Source of the DNA: Pseudovibrio exalbescens
GTDB lineage: Bacteria > Pseudomonadota > Alphaproteobacteria > Rhizobiales > Stappiaceae
DNA: 64,000 nucleotides
NCBI RefSeq assembly: GCF_028737195.1
Contig: NZ_JAQZAJ010000005.1
Coordinates: forward strand, 248,001-312,000
Direction: 5' to 3'
Of the stretch, positions 8,893-18,463 are shown in pieces. The notes under the pieces were generated by a model. It was not told the origin of the DNA. It made no database searches and saw only the letters and a list, made by a program, of their open reading frames with translations. Position numbers and translations under genes: made by a program. The stretch's first letter is position 1. Every line of letters begins with the position of its first letter.

Positions 8893-9828
8893 TTAAAGAA
8901 CTCCGGCGATCACGCTTTCACCCAGCAGCCAAGCGAACAAAGCTGTCAGGTAAAGCAGAGAAAATTTGAAGAGAGACATGGCCGCTTTGCGGGCTTGCTC
9001 GCCTTCGCGGTTCTGCCAGACGCGCACGGCGTAATAGAGAAACGCGGTGCCAAGCAGGCCAGCAACGATGCCGTAAGAAAGGCTTGCATAGCCAAGCAGG
9101 AACGGCCCCATGCCAACGGGCAGAAGGATTAGAGAATAAAGCACAATCTGATGGCGGGTCGCGGTCTCACCGGCCACCACCGGCATCATCGGAATGCCTG
9201 CTTCTTTGTAGTCACCGTTCTTGACCAGCGCCAAAGCCCAGAAGTGTGGCGGCGTCCAGGTGAACGTGATCATGAACAGCGCAATGCTTTCCAGACTGAC
9301 AACGCCGGACACGGCTGCCCAGCCCACAACGGGCGGCAGTGCGCCTGCAGCACCGCCGATAACGATGTTCTGCGGCGTAGAGCGTTTCAGCCACATGGTG
9401 TAGATCACCACGTAAAAGAAGATCGTAAAGGCGAGCAGTCCCGCCGCGACCCAGTTGGCAACCAGGCCAAGTACGAGTACGGAGCCGCCAGAGAGCGTTG
9501 CGCCAAAGGCGAGCGCTTCCGAAGGCGTGATCTTGCCCGCCGGTATTGGGCGGTTCTTGGTGCGGGACATGACACGGTCAATGTCCGCATCCCACCACAT
9601 ATTCAAAGCACCAGAGGCCCCGGCCCCGATGGCGATACACAAAAGAGCGATGGCACTTAGCACAGGATGCTGAGAGGTGGGTGCCAGCACCATTCCCACA
9701 AGGGCTGTGAAGATGACCAGAGACATGACACGAGGCTTGAGCAGCGCGATGTAGTCGCGCACGGATCCCATGCCGCCGAAGTCTGCAGCTTCCTCGGTAT
9801 ATGACTGTGTTCGCTCCAGGAGCGTCAT
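8893..9828 (-). CDS. ctaB: Heme O synthase (protoheme IX farnesyltransferase)
   Basis: 311 residues from the ATG at 9826-9828 behind AGAGGTAAG. UbiA-superfamily membrane prenyltransferase: the first Asp-rich site reads [19 protein letters not shown] and the second lies in the [17 protein letters not shown] loop; nine membrane segments can be counted. It farnesylates heme B to heme O, the precursor of heme A for the aa3 oxidase encoded around it. A 173-bp gap rich in hairpins separates it from ctaD. It is nearly fused to coxF (2-bp gap). Confidence 0.96.
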   Translation of the reverse strand: MTLLERTQSYTEEAADFGGMGSVRDYIALLKPRVMSLVIFTALVGMVLAPTSQHPVLSAIALLCIAIGAGASGALNMWWDADIDRVMSRTKNRPIPAGKITPSEALAFGATLSGGSVLVLGLVANWVAAGLLAFTIFFYVVIYTMWLKRSTPQNIVIGGAAGALPPVVGWAAVSGVVSLESIALFMITFTWTPPHFWALALVKNGDYKEAGIPMMPVVAGETATRHQIVLYSLILLPVGMGPFLLGYASLSYGIVAGLLGTAFLYYAVRVWQNREGEQARKAAMSLFKFSLLYLTALFAWLLGESVIAGVL

Positions 9829-9851
9829 GCACTTACCTCTTGTTTTGTTCC

Positions 9852-9982
9852 GGGCTCTCTTAGTGCCTTGAGCCCTTGCCTCGCACGGACCGCGCCCAGC
9901 GGGTCCGCCCTCCCCTTTTGTCTTCTGGTGCCACTGGTTTGTTGGCACCGCCCTTCGGAGCCCCGCGTCAGAGCCCCGAAGG
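9852..9982 (-). other. Four consecutive stem-loops in the ctaD-ctaB intercistronic gap
   Basis: Four inverted repeats follow one another: GGGCTC (9852-9857) with GAGCCC (9870-9875); CGGACC (9886-9891) with GGTCCG (9902-9907); GGTGCCA (9927-9933) with TGGCACC (9943-9949); and CCTTCGG (9952-9958) with CCGAAGG (9976-9982). None is followed by a long U tract on the - strand. They may act as mRNA processing or stability elements setting the ratio of subunit I to assembly factors. That role is inference. Confidence 0.5.
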
Positions 9983-10001
9983 AAGATCGCGTCTCACCCT
10001 G

Positions 10002-11627
<1,626 letters not shown>

Positions 11628-11668
11628 TCAGCGCAGGCCGACACGCCACCAAGACCCTCGCGCGCGTG

Positions 11669-12601
11669 TCAGCGAGTGGCGACTTTCAGTTCAGAAGACG
11701 CGCCCAGTTCAGCGGTCTTGTTCTTTTCTTCTTCGATCATGGATGCGAGCAGACTGTTGGCTTCATCAACGTCCTGCTTTGCTGCCTCAGACCAAGCGGC
11801 GTATTGCTCTTTGGTCACCACCTGAATGGCGATCGGCATGAAGGCGTGGTCCTTGCCGCACAGCTCGGAACACTGGCCGTAGTACATGCCGGGCTCCGTT
11901 GCGTTGAACCATGTTTCATTCAAGCGACCCGGCACCGCATCGATCTTCACGCCAAAGGCAGGCATGGCGAAGGCGTGGATCACATCAGCGGCGGTAACCA
12001 GCACGCGAATGTTGGTGTCCTCAGGCACAACCACGTTGTAGTCGGTTGCCAGCAGACGCGGCACTTCCCGGTCTGTCAGGCCTTTTTCCGCCTTCAACTC
12101 AGCGCGCTGCTCATCACTCAACATGATCGCATCGAAGTAGACATCCTGCATGCCTTCATCGACGTACTCGTAGCCCCAATACCACTGGTAGCCCGTTGCC
12201 TTGATGGTCATCTCGTACTTCGGAATGTCCAACTGCTTGAACAGCAGCCGGAAAGACGGGACGGAAATGACGACGAGAATAAGGATCGGGACGACTGTCC
12301 AAACCACCTCGATCATGGTGTTGTGGGAAGTGCGAGATGGCACAGGATTGGCGCGTCGGTTGAAGCGCACAACGCAGTAGATCAACAATGCCAACACGAA
12401 CAGAGTGATGACCGTCACGATGATCAGCGTGAAATCGTTGAACCAACGGACGTCCTCCATGACCTCCGTTGCTGCAGCCTGCATGCCCATCTGCCAAGGC
12501 TCCGGCTGTGCTGCCATCGCCGACCCAACGAAACCGGGGGCCGCAGCAAAAGCGACTGCGCTCGCCAGTTTTGTAAGATGACGCTTGAAGAGCTTCGTCA
12601 C
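11669..12601 (-). CDS. ctaC: Cytochrome c oxidase subunit II
   Basis: 310 residues: signal peptide ending about residue 31 (GSAMA), two membrane helices (about 57-78 and 97-116) and a periplasmic cupredoxin domain. CuA ligands are present: His209, and Cys244, Glu246, Cys248, His252, Met255 in CSELCGKDHAFM. It accepts electrons from cytochrome c. No C-terminal cytochrome c domain is fused; the tail after 262 is a helical charged segment. It is the first gene of the oxidase operon, so the promoter should lie in 12602-13000, where a perfect FNR-type box is found. Confidence 0.97.
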   Translation of the reverse strand: MTKLFKRHLTKLASAVAFAAAPGFVGSAMAAQPEPWQMGMQAAATEVMEDVRWFNDFTLIIVTVITLFVLALLIYCVVRFNRRANPVPSRTSHNTMIEVVWTVVPILILVVISVPSFRLLFKQLDIPKYEMTIKATGYQWYWGYEYVDEGMQDVYFDAIMLSDEQRAELKAEKGLTDREVPRLLATDYNVVVPEDTNIRVLVTAADVIHAFAMPAFGVKIDAVPGRLNETWFNATEPGMYYGQCSELCGKDHAFMPIAIQVVTKEQYAAWSEAAKQDVDEANSLLASMIEEEKNKTAELGASSELKVATR

Positions 12602-12665
12602 GTCTAGTGCTCCCTATCCTTTGTCAGCCGTTGAACAGCTGTAAATTCATTGCGCACCTCTTGCT

Positions 12666-12680
12666 CTACCCCTAGGGTAG
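12666..12680. promoter_or_regulatory. Palindrome upstream of ctaC
   Basis: CTACCC at 12666-12671 and GGGTAG at 12675-12680 with a CTA spacer, 65 bp upstream of the ctaC start. It could be a regulator site or a 5' UTR hairpin. No known factor is assigned. Confidence 0.35.
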
Positions 12681-12790
12681 AAATCACCGCCTCGATATAT
12701 CAGAGGCACTTTACGAAGCGGCACTTTAGCTTACCCTCCCCGGATAAGCGATTGCACGTAGGTCGTAGCGACGTTCTGTCGCATCTATTT

Positions 12791-12804
12791 TTGATTAATA
12801 TCAA
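12791..12804. promoter_or_regulatory. FNR/FixK-type box upstream of ctaC
   Basis: TTGATTAATATCAA matches the consensus TTGAT-N4-ATCAA at all ten defined positions. It is centred about 196 bp upstream of the ctaC start and about 300 bp upstream of ialB. Alphaproteobacterial FnrL/FixK proteins bind this sequence, so oxygen-dependent control of the aa3 oxidase operon is the likely reading. No transcription start is known. Confidence 0.6.
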
Positions 12805-13100
12805 TGCCCCAAAGACAAATCATAAGTTTCCGAAACCCGCAAGCTTCGCTATGCGCTTTTACATACATACTTCTGACTATAGGGAAGCGTGTCGCCACGA
12901 AAACCTTATGAGAAAAGCTATTTTTGGATATCCCTTGCCCGATTGATGTCATTATCGCGTGCTTGGTGCTATACGTTGCTGCAGCACAGTAAGATTTAAG
13001 GGCACGGTCTCGGTAATGTTTCGAAGTGTGGGGCGCCCACTTTTCGATTCGTGCATTCAACACGAATGCCCGGACGACACCCGATATCGGAGGAAGAGCT

Positions 13101-13619
13101 TTGAATTGCCTGAACCGCTTTGTTAGAGGGCTAATGGCCGTGATCGTCACGGCAACTGTTTCGATGGGTCTGTCCGGGGCCGCGCTCGCGCAAGGGGAAG
13201 TCAAAGCGGTCTATAACGACTGGCAGCTTCGTTGCGACACGCCTCCCGGGGCACAAAGTGAGCAGTGTGCGCTCATTCAAAACGTCACGGCTGAAGACCG
13301 CGAAAATGTGGGCCTCACAGTGATCGTGCTCAACACGGCCGACAAGCAAGGCAGCATCCTGCGCGTTCTGGCCCCTCTTGGCGTGTTGTTGCCATCTGGT
13401 CTGGGCTTGCGCATTGACGACGAAGACATTGGCAACGCCGCATTCGTTCGCTGCCTGCCCAATGGCTGCGTGTCTGAGGTGATCCTGCGCGACGATCTGG
13501 TAGCCAAGCTGCAGGCTGGCTCCATGGCCACGTTCATCATTTTCCAGACGCCGGAAGAAGGAATTGGCATTCCGATCTCCCTGAGCGGGTTTTCTGAGGG
13601 CTACAAGGCGCTTCCTTGA
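13101..13619 (+). CDS. Invasion-associated locus B (IalB) family periplasmic protein
   Basis: 172 residues from a TTG start at 13101, chosen because GGAGG (13089-13093) lies 7 bp upstream and because it yields a clean signal peptide (MNCLNRFVRGLMAVIVTATV... cut after AALAQ). The mature protein has the IalB pattern: VYNDWQLRCDTPPG, then CALIQNV, and a second cysteine pair in VRCLPNGCVSEV. The family was named in Bartonella but is common in free-living Rhizobiales, where its function is not known; calling it a virulence factor would be unjustified here. A longer reading from 13026 lacks a ribosome site. Confidence 0.85.
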   Translation: MNCLNRFVRGLMAVIVTATVSMGLSGAALAQGEVKAVYNDWQLRCDTPPGAQSEQCALIQNVTAEDRENVGLTVIVLNTADKQGSILRVLAPLGVLLPSGLGLRIDDEDIGNAAFVRCLPNGCVSEVILRDDLVAKLQAGSMATFIIFQTPEEGIGIPISLSGFSEGYKALP

Positions 13620-13652
13620 GCCTAACAGCGACTTCACCGCCAAAAGTGCTTT

Positions 13653-13677
13653 CGGCCAGCCTCGCGCTGGCCGTTTT
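13653..13677 (+). terminator. Intrinsic terminator after ialB
   Basis: Perfect 8-bp stem CGGCCAGC (13653-13660) and GCTGGCCG (13666-13673) with loop CTCGC, followed by TTTT, 33 bp after the stop codon. Confidence 0.85.
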
Positions 13678-13890
13678 CGTTACACCGTGCCCCTCACGAC
13701 CCTTTAATGTACCTCCCCCAGTCCTCACAGGTTCCGCTCCCCCATCTGCCTGTGGCATGACGTTTTACGTAAACCGACTTGCATCGCGCTCAGCAAAGGT
13801 GCATCCCTGTCACTCTGGAATGCGGCAGAGCCAGCCCCTATGTGACTAATGGCCGAGCAGAGAAACACAACACCCCGAGGAGACCGTTCC

Positions 13891-15315
13891 ATGAGCGAGC
13901 ACCGTATCGACCTGTTAGCTTCCGCTGATTTGAGTGAAGAGCGGGCCCTTGCCCTCACCAAAGACGCGCTGGCCGGAGCCGATGACGGCGAGCTTTATCT
14001 GGAGTACACCCAGAGCGAAGGTCTGGTGTTTGACAATGGCCGTTTGAAGTCCACCAGTTTCGACAGCACGCAAGGTTTTGGCCTGCGCGCCGTTGCCGGT
14101 GAAGCCAGCGGCTACGCGCACTCTGGCGAAATCTCCGAAGGCGCCTTGCGACGCGCAGCCGACGCGGTCAAGTCCGTTCAAAGCGGCCATTCCGGCACGT
14201 ATGCGGCGGCCCCGGCGCGGACCAACCAGAAGCTCTACACCGACGAGAACCCAATCGGCTCCCCAACCTTTGAAGAGAAGGTGCACCTGCTACAACAGGT
14301 GGATGCCTATGCCCGAGCAAAAGATCCGCGGGTCAAGCAGGTAACCGTTTCCATTGTTGGCAACTGGAAGACCGTCGACATCCTGCGCGCAGACGGACAC
14401 CGGGTCCGCGACGTACGCCCACTGGTGCGCTTCAACGTGTCGATCGTGGCAGGCGATGGCGACAAGCAGGAATCCGGCAGCTTTGGCATGGGTGGCCGTG
14501 AGGGCTTTGGTGAGTTTATTGCCGAAACCAGTTGGCAACAGGCAGTTGATGAAGCGCTTCGTCAAGCGCTGGTCAATCTGGATGCCATTCCCGCGCCTGC
14601 TGGCACCTTTGATGTGGTGCTGGGCAGCGGATGGCCGGGCATTTTGCTGCATGAAGCTGTCGGCCATGGTCTGGAAGGTGACTTCAACCGCAAAAAGACC
14701 TCAGCTTTCGCCGGTCTCATGGGCGAACGCGTTGCCGCCAAAGGCGTCACCATCGTAGACGACGGCACCATTGCCAACCGTCGCGGTTCGCTGTCTGTCG
14801 ATGATGAAGGCACGCCAACCAACCGGACGACCTTGATAGAGGACGGCATTCTTGTCGGATACATGCAGGACCGCCAGAACGCCCGCCTCATGGGCGTGGA
14901 GCCGACCGGCAATGGTCGTCGCGAGTCGTTTGAACACCAGCCCATGCCGCGCATGACCAACACGATCATGGAGAATGGCGACAAGGACCCGCAGGAAATC
15001 ATTGAAAGCGTCAAGGATGGCATTTATGCCGTTTCCTTCGGCGGCGGACAGGTGGACATCACCTCCGGGAAGTTCGTGTTCTCCTGCACCGAGGCCTACA
15101 AGGTCGAAAATGGCAAGGTGGGTGCGCCCATCAAAGGGGCCATGCTCATTGGCAACGGACCGGATGCTCTTACCCGCGTCGCCATGATCGGCAATGACAT
15201 GAAACTGGACCCTGGCATCGGCACCTGCGGCAAAGCTGGGCAAGGCGTGCCTGTTGGCGTCGGCCAGCCCTCCATGCGCATCAACGCCATGACTGTGGGC
15301 GGCACCGCAACCTGA
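13891..15315 (+). CDS. tldD: Metalloprotease TldD
   Basis: 474 residues from the ATG at 13891, preceded by GAGGAGACC; an in-frame ATG at 13849 is less likely. The zinc motif HEAVGH (HExxxH) is at residues 254-259, the mark of the catalytic TldD subunit. The C-terminal GTCGKAGQGVPVGVGQPSMR segment is also typical. TldD works with TldE/PmbA as a heterodimer that degrades unfolded peptides and, in some bacteria, matures modified peptides such as microcin B17. The partner gene is encoded at 24357-25700 on the other strand, 10 kb away. Confidence 0.97.
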   Translation: MSEHRIDLLASADLSEERALALTKDALAGADDGELYLEYTQSEGLVFDNGRLKSTSFDSTQGFGLRAVAGEASGYAHSGEISEGALRRAADAVKSVQSGHSGTYAAAPARTNQKLYTDENPIGSPTFEEKVHLLQQVDAYARAKDPRVKQVTVSIVGNWKTVDILRADGHRVRDVRPLVRFNVSIVAGDGDKQESGSFGMGGREGFGEFIAETSWQQAVDEALRQALVNLDAIPAPAGTFDVVLGSGWPGILLHEAVGHGLEGDFNRKKTSAFAGLMGERVAAKGVTIVDDGTIANRRGSLSVDDEGTPTNRTTLIEDGILVGYMQDRQNARLMGVEPTGNGRRESFEHQPMPRMTNTIMENGDKDPQEIIESVKDGIYAVSFGGGQVDITSGKFVFSCTEAYKVENGKVGAPIKGAMLIGNGPDALTRVAMIGNDMKLDPGIGTCGKAGQGVPVGVGQPSMRINAMTVGGTAT

Positions 15316-15342
15316 TAGCTCAACGGCACTCTGCGAGATCAA

Positions 15343-15975
15343 ATGGCCACGATAATGGAACGCGTTGATTTTGTCGTTTTCGACCAAGACGGCGTCCTCT
15401 ACGATTTCGACGAGCCGGGCCGTGTAGAAGCGTATGCGCGGCTCGCAGATCGCCCCAGCGCGGAGGTCGAAGCCGCCATCTGGGGCTCTGGATTTGATGA
15501 AGGGGCCGACGCGGGCGACCCCGACACAGCCGAAGGTCATTTGGCCGGGTTTGCAGAACGTCTGGGCTACCCCATCACCATGGAGGAGTTCTTTCGCATA
15601 CGCCGATCCATGATGCGCCCTCGCCCGCAGGTTCTTGCTTTGGCCAATCAGGTTGCCGAGAACGTTGACGCCGCCGTGCTGACCAACAATGGCTTTCTTT
15701 ACAAGGCCGGACTGGAGACATGCGCGCCGGAAGCCATCGAGATTTTCGGCGACAACATCCATGTTTCAGCGGAATTTTTCTGCAAAAAGCCTGATCCACA
15801 GGTTTTCCGCAGAATCTGTGAGCACTACGGCTACCCTACCCACGCCACACTTTTCATTGACGATAAGTTAGCGAACGTGCACGGCGCACAGGAAGCTGGT
15901 CTTAAATCACACCTTTATGAGGATCCACAGAGTCTCAAGGCGATTTTGACCCGCTACAAGCTTCTCAATACCTAG
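15343..15975 (+). CDS. HAD superfamily (subfamily IA) hydrolase
   Basis: 210 residues. The nucleophile motif reads FDQDGVLYDFD (residues 12-22), motif II is the Thr-Asn of AVLTNNGFLY (near 115), motif III Lys is in CKKPDPQVF, and motif IV is FIDDKLANV, so the phosphatase core is complete. The alpha-helical cap places it with beta-phosphoglucomutase/phosphoglycolate phosphatase-like proteins. The substrate cannot be read from the sequence. It lies 27 bp after tldD and may share its transcript. A second ATG at 15355 is an alternative start. Confidence 0.88.
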   Translation: MATIMERVDFVVFDQDGVLYDFDEPGRVEAYARLADRPSAEVEAAIWGSGFDEGADAGDPDTAEGHLAGFAERLGYPITMEEFFRIRRSMMRPRPQVLALANQVAENVDAAVLTNNGFLYKAGLETCAPEAIEIFGDNIHVSAEFFCKKPDPQVFRRICEHYGYPTHATLFIDDKLANVHGAQEAGLKSHLYEDPQSLKAILTRYKLLNT

Positions 15976-16154
15976 CAGAACGCCCCTCGCGCCCTGTTCC
16001 CTGCGCTCGCGGTTGTACTTAAGGAGCAACACCACCTTTCTTTGGCCAAACGGTCAAGAAACTGTAATTGCTCGTTGAGTATTTCTGGCTATCCTTCAAT
16101 GAAGACCGCCAGTACGTTGAAATTAACCGCATACTCACAGGAATTAGCCCTTCA

Positions 16155-17951
16155 ATGGCCGAGCCCCACGTCCCGCCGTTTTTCGTCGAAACCATCATGT
16201 TCTTGTCGGCAGCCGTCGTCGCGGTTCCGCTGGCCAAACGCATTGGTCTCGGTTCGGTGGTGGGCTATCTGCTCGCCGGGCTTGCGATTGGCCCCTTCGG
16301 CCTGAATTTCTTCAGTGATGCGCACCAAATTCTGACCTTTGCCGAACTGGGGGTCGTCCTCCTCTTATTTGTCATAGGGCTGGAGTTGGAGCCAGCCCGC
16401 CTCTGGAAGATGAAACGAGACATATTCGGCCTTGGGTCTTCTCAGGTGATTGTTTCGGGGATCGTCCTCTGCGCGCTGTTGTGGCTAATTGGCCAGCCCA
16501 TGAACGTGGCGCTGGTGGCAGGCTTTGGGCTTGCGCTGTCTTCAACCGCATTTGCCATTCAGATCTTGCAGGAACGCGGTCAACTTGGTGCGCCATATGG
16601 TCAGCGCGCCTTCGGCATTCTGCTGTTTCAGGACATGTCCATTGTGCCGCTGCTGTCCATGGTCGCGTTGCTGTCGCCGAAAATGGGCCCAAGTTCATAT
16701 GCCGAACTGGCGTTTGAAGTGGTAATGATCGTGGGTGCGGTGGCCGGTGTTGTTCTTGCAGGGCGGTATCTGCTTTCTCCGGTGTTCAGTTTTCTGGCGT
16801 CCAGCCGCGCTCGAGAGGTCATGCTGGCTGCGGCTCTGCTTGTCGCCTTGGGTAGTGCAGGCTTGATGCAGCTGGTGGGCCTGTCGATGGCGCTTGGTGC
16901 GTTCCTCTCTGGCGTCATGCTTGCTGAATCAAGCTTCCGCCATACGCTCGAAGCAGACATTGAGCCCTTCCGTTCTCTTTTGATGGGCCTTTTCTTCATT
17001 GCTGTGGGCATGGCCCTTCAGCTCGATATCATTGCGGCCAACTGGTTGATTGTGGCTGTGGGCGTGCTGGCCCTGATGCTGATCAAAGGCATCATCATCT
17101 GGGCGCTGGCCCGCACCTTCGGCTCCAACAACTCGGACGCGCTGCGTATCGCGGTAACGCTGCCTCAAGGGGGTGAGTTTGCCTTTGTGCTGTTTGCCGC
17201 AGCTGCAGGCAGCGCCATTCTGCCGCTTGAAACCAACAACATCCTGACCGCAATCGTGATCCTGTCCATGCTGCTCACTCCGATCGCCGGGATGGGGCTG
17301 GATTTTGTTGCTGCACGCCTCAACAAGGCCGGTGTCACGTCAGAACACATTGAAGGGTTCAGTGAAGCGCACCCAAGTGTGTTGATCGTCGGCTTCGGTC
17401 GCTTTGGCATGATGGTTTCCCAGATGCTGACTTCTGAAGGCATCTCGATTACCGCGCTGGACAACCGCCCGGACCGCATCAACTACGCGCGCAAACTTGG
17501 CTACAGCATCTACTACGGTGATGCCACGCGTCTTGACGTGCTCAAGGCGGCAGGCGGTGACACTGCAACCTTGATTGCCCTGTGCATCGAGAACGATCAG
17601 GTAATGCGCCAGGCCGTGAAGCAGATCCGTGCTGAGTTTCCGAAAGCTGCCATCTATTGCCGCGCGACAGACCGGGCCCATGCGCTTGATCTGCATCGCC
17701 TTGGTGTGGACTTTCAGATCCGCGAGACGTTTGAATCCAGTCTGGTGTTCGGACGCACGGCGCTCTCGTTCCTTGGCTTGCCACAGGACCGTATTTCCGA
17801 GATCGAAGCCGATGTACGTGCACGTGACGAGGAACGCTTGCAGATGCAGCTTGAAGGCGGCACCTATGCGGGCTCTGAAAAGCTTCACCAGCGCACGCCA
17901 AGCCAGAGCGCCGCTTCTCACGCAAGGCCGCAAGAAAGCAACCATTCGTAA
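16155..17951 (+). CDS. Kef-type K+/H+ antiporter with NAD-binding RCK domain
   Basis: 598 residues from the ATG at 16155 (MAEPHVPPFFVETIMFLSAA); the frame is open from 16068 but lacks a better start. Residues 1 to about 390 form the CPA2 antiporter domain with about 12 membrane helices. A TrkA-N Rossmann domain follows (VLIVGFGRFGMMVSQML near 410), with the typical GRFG dinucleotide loop. The helical linker and ALARTFGSNNSDALRIA region resemble KefB/KefC. Such systems export potassium in exchange for protons and are often gated by glutathione adducts. No KefF/KefG ancillary quinone oxidoreductase is encoded nearby. Confidence 0.92.
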   Translation: MAEPHVPPFFVETIMFLSAAVVAVPLAKRIGLGSVVGYLLAGLAIGPFGLNFFSDAHQILTFAELGVVLLLFVIGLELEPARLWKMKRDIFGLGSSQVIVSGIVLCALLWLIGQPMNVALVAGFGLALSSTAFAIQILQERGQLGAPYGQRAFGILLFQDMSIVPLLSMVALLSPKMGPSSYAELAFEVVMIVGAVAGVVLAGRYLLSPVFSFLASSRAREVMLAAALLVALGSAGLMQLVGLSMALGAFLSGVMLAESSFRHTLEADIEPFRSLLMGLFFIAVGMALQLDIIAANWLIVAVGVLALMLIKGIIIWALARTFGSNNSDALRIAVTLPQGGEFAFVLFAAAAGSAILPLETNNILTAIVILSMLLTPIAGMGLDFVAARLNKAGVTSEHIEGFSEAHPSVLIVGFGRFGMMVSQMLTSEGISITALDNRPDRINYARKLGYSIYYGDATRLDVLKAAGGDTATLIALCIENDQVMRQAVKQIRAEFPKAAIYCRATDRAHALDLHRLGVDFQIRETFESSLVFGRTALSFLGLPQDRISEIEADVRARDEERLQMQLEGGTYAGSEKLHQRTPSQSAASHARPQESNHS

Positions 17952-18023
17952 TTCCAACTTGATTTGTGGGCATGGCTGCGCCAAATAAACCTTCAGTCAT
18001 TGAAGGATTTTGAAAGCGCACCC

Positions 18024-18455
18024 ATGCCGCAAGACTATTCGATAGGCACTTTGGCCCAATGCACGGGCACCAAGGTGCAGACCATCCGCTTCTATGAGCA
18101 ACGCGGTCTGCTGCCAGCACCGCCGCGCACCGAGGGTGGTCAGCGGCGCTATAGCGAAGACCATCTGCGCCGTCTTGCCTTCATTCGTCATGGCCGTGAT
18201 CTTGGGTTTTCGCTGGAGATGATCGGCGAGCTCATGGAGCTTAGCGAACACCCCGAAGCCATTTGCAAGGATGCCGACAAGATTGCCGCCGCGCATCTTT
18301 CGGAGGTGGAAGAAAAGATCCGCCGACTGGAGATGTTGCGTACCGAGCTTACGCGCATGCTGGACCACAGCTGCGAAGGCCGCATTGGTGAATGCCGCGT
18401 GATTGAAACACTCTCTGCGGACACGCCCATGCCAGCACCCAAACAATCGAGATAA
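18024..18455 (+). CDS. MerR family metal-responsive transcriptional regulator
   Basis: 143 residues from the ATG at 18024. N-terminal winged helix (YSIGTLAQCTGTKVQTIRFY) with the family sequence IRFYEQRGLLPAPPRTEGGQ, then a dimerisation helix (about 83-115). Cys81, Cys117 and Cys124 with His115 occupy the positions of metal ligands in ZntR/CueR-type proteins, so a soft or divalent metal is a plausible signal. The MATE exporter gene starts 8 bp downstream, so the two are co-transcribed. A MerR-type promoter with long spacer was not recognised upstream. Confidence 0.87.
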   Translation: MPQDYSIGTLAQCTGTKVQTIRFYEQRGLLPAPPRTEGGQRRYSEDHLRRLAFIRHGRDLGFSLEMIGELMELSEHPEAICKDADKIAAAHLSEVEEKIRRLEMLRTELTRMLDHSCEGRIGECRVIETLSADTPMPAPKQSR

Positions 18456-18463
18456 GACACCCC

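Larger units (their letters stand above)
12602..13100. other. Gene-free 0.5-kb divergent control region between ctaC and ialB
   Basis: No convincing gene is seen here. It holds a 6-3-6 palindrome (12666-12680) near the ctaC start, a perfect FNR/FixK-type box (12791-12804), and a 10-bp palindrome CCGATATCGG (13081-13090) that runs into the ialB ribosome site. Base composition is more AT-rich than the flanking genes around 12780-12960. Confidence 0.6.

Noticed and set aside
12650-12946. 98-codon frame in the ctaC/ialB gap
   Set aside because: No ribosome site, no known family, and it contains the FNR box; treated as regulatory DNA.
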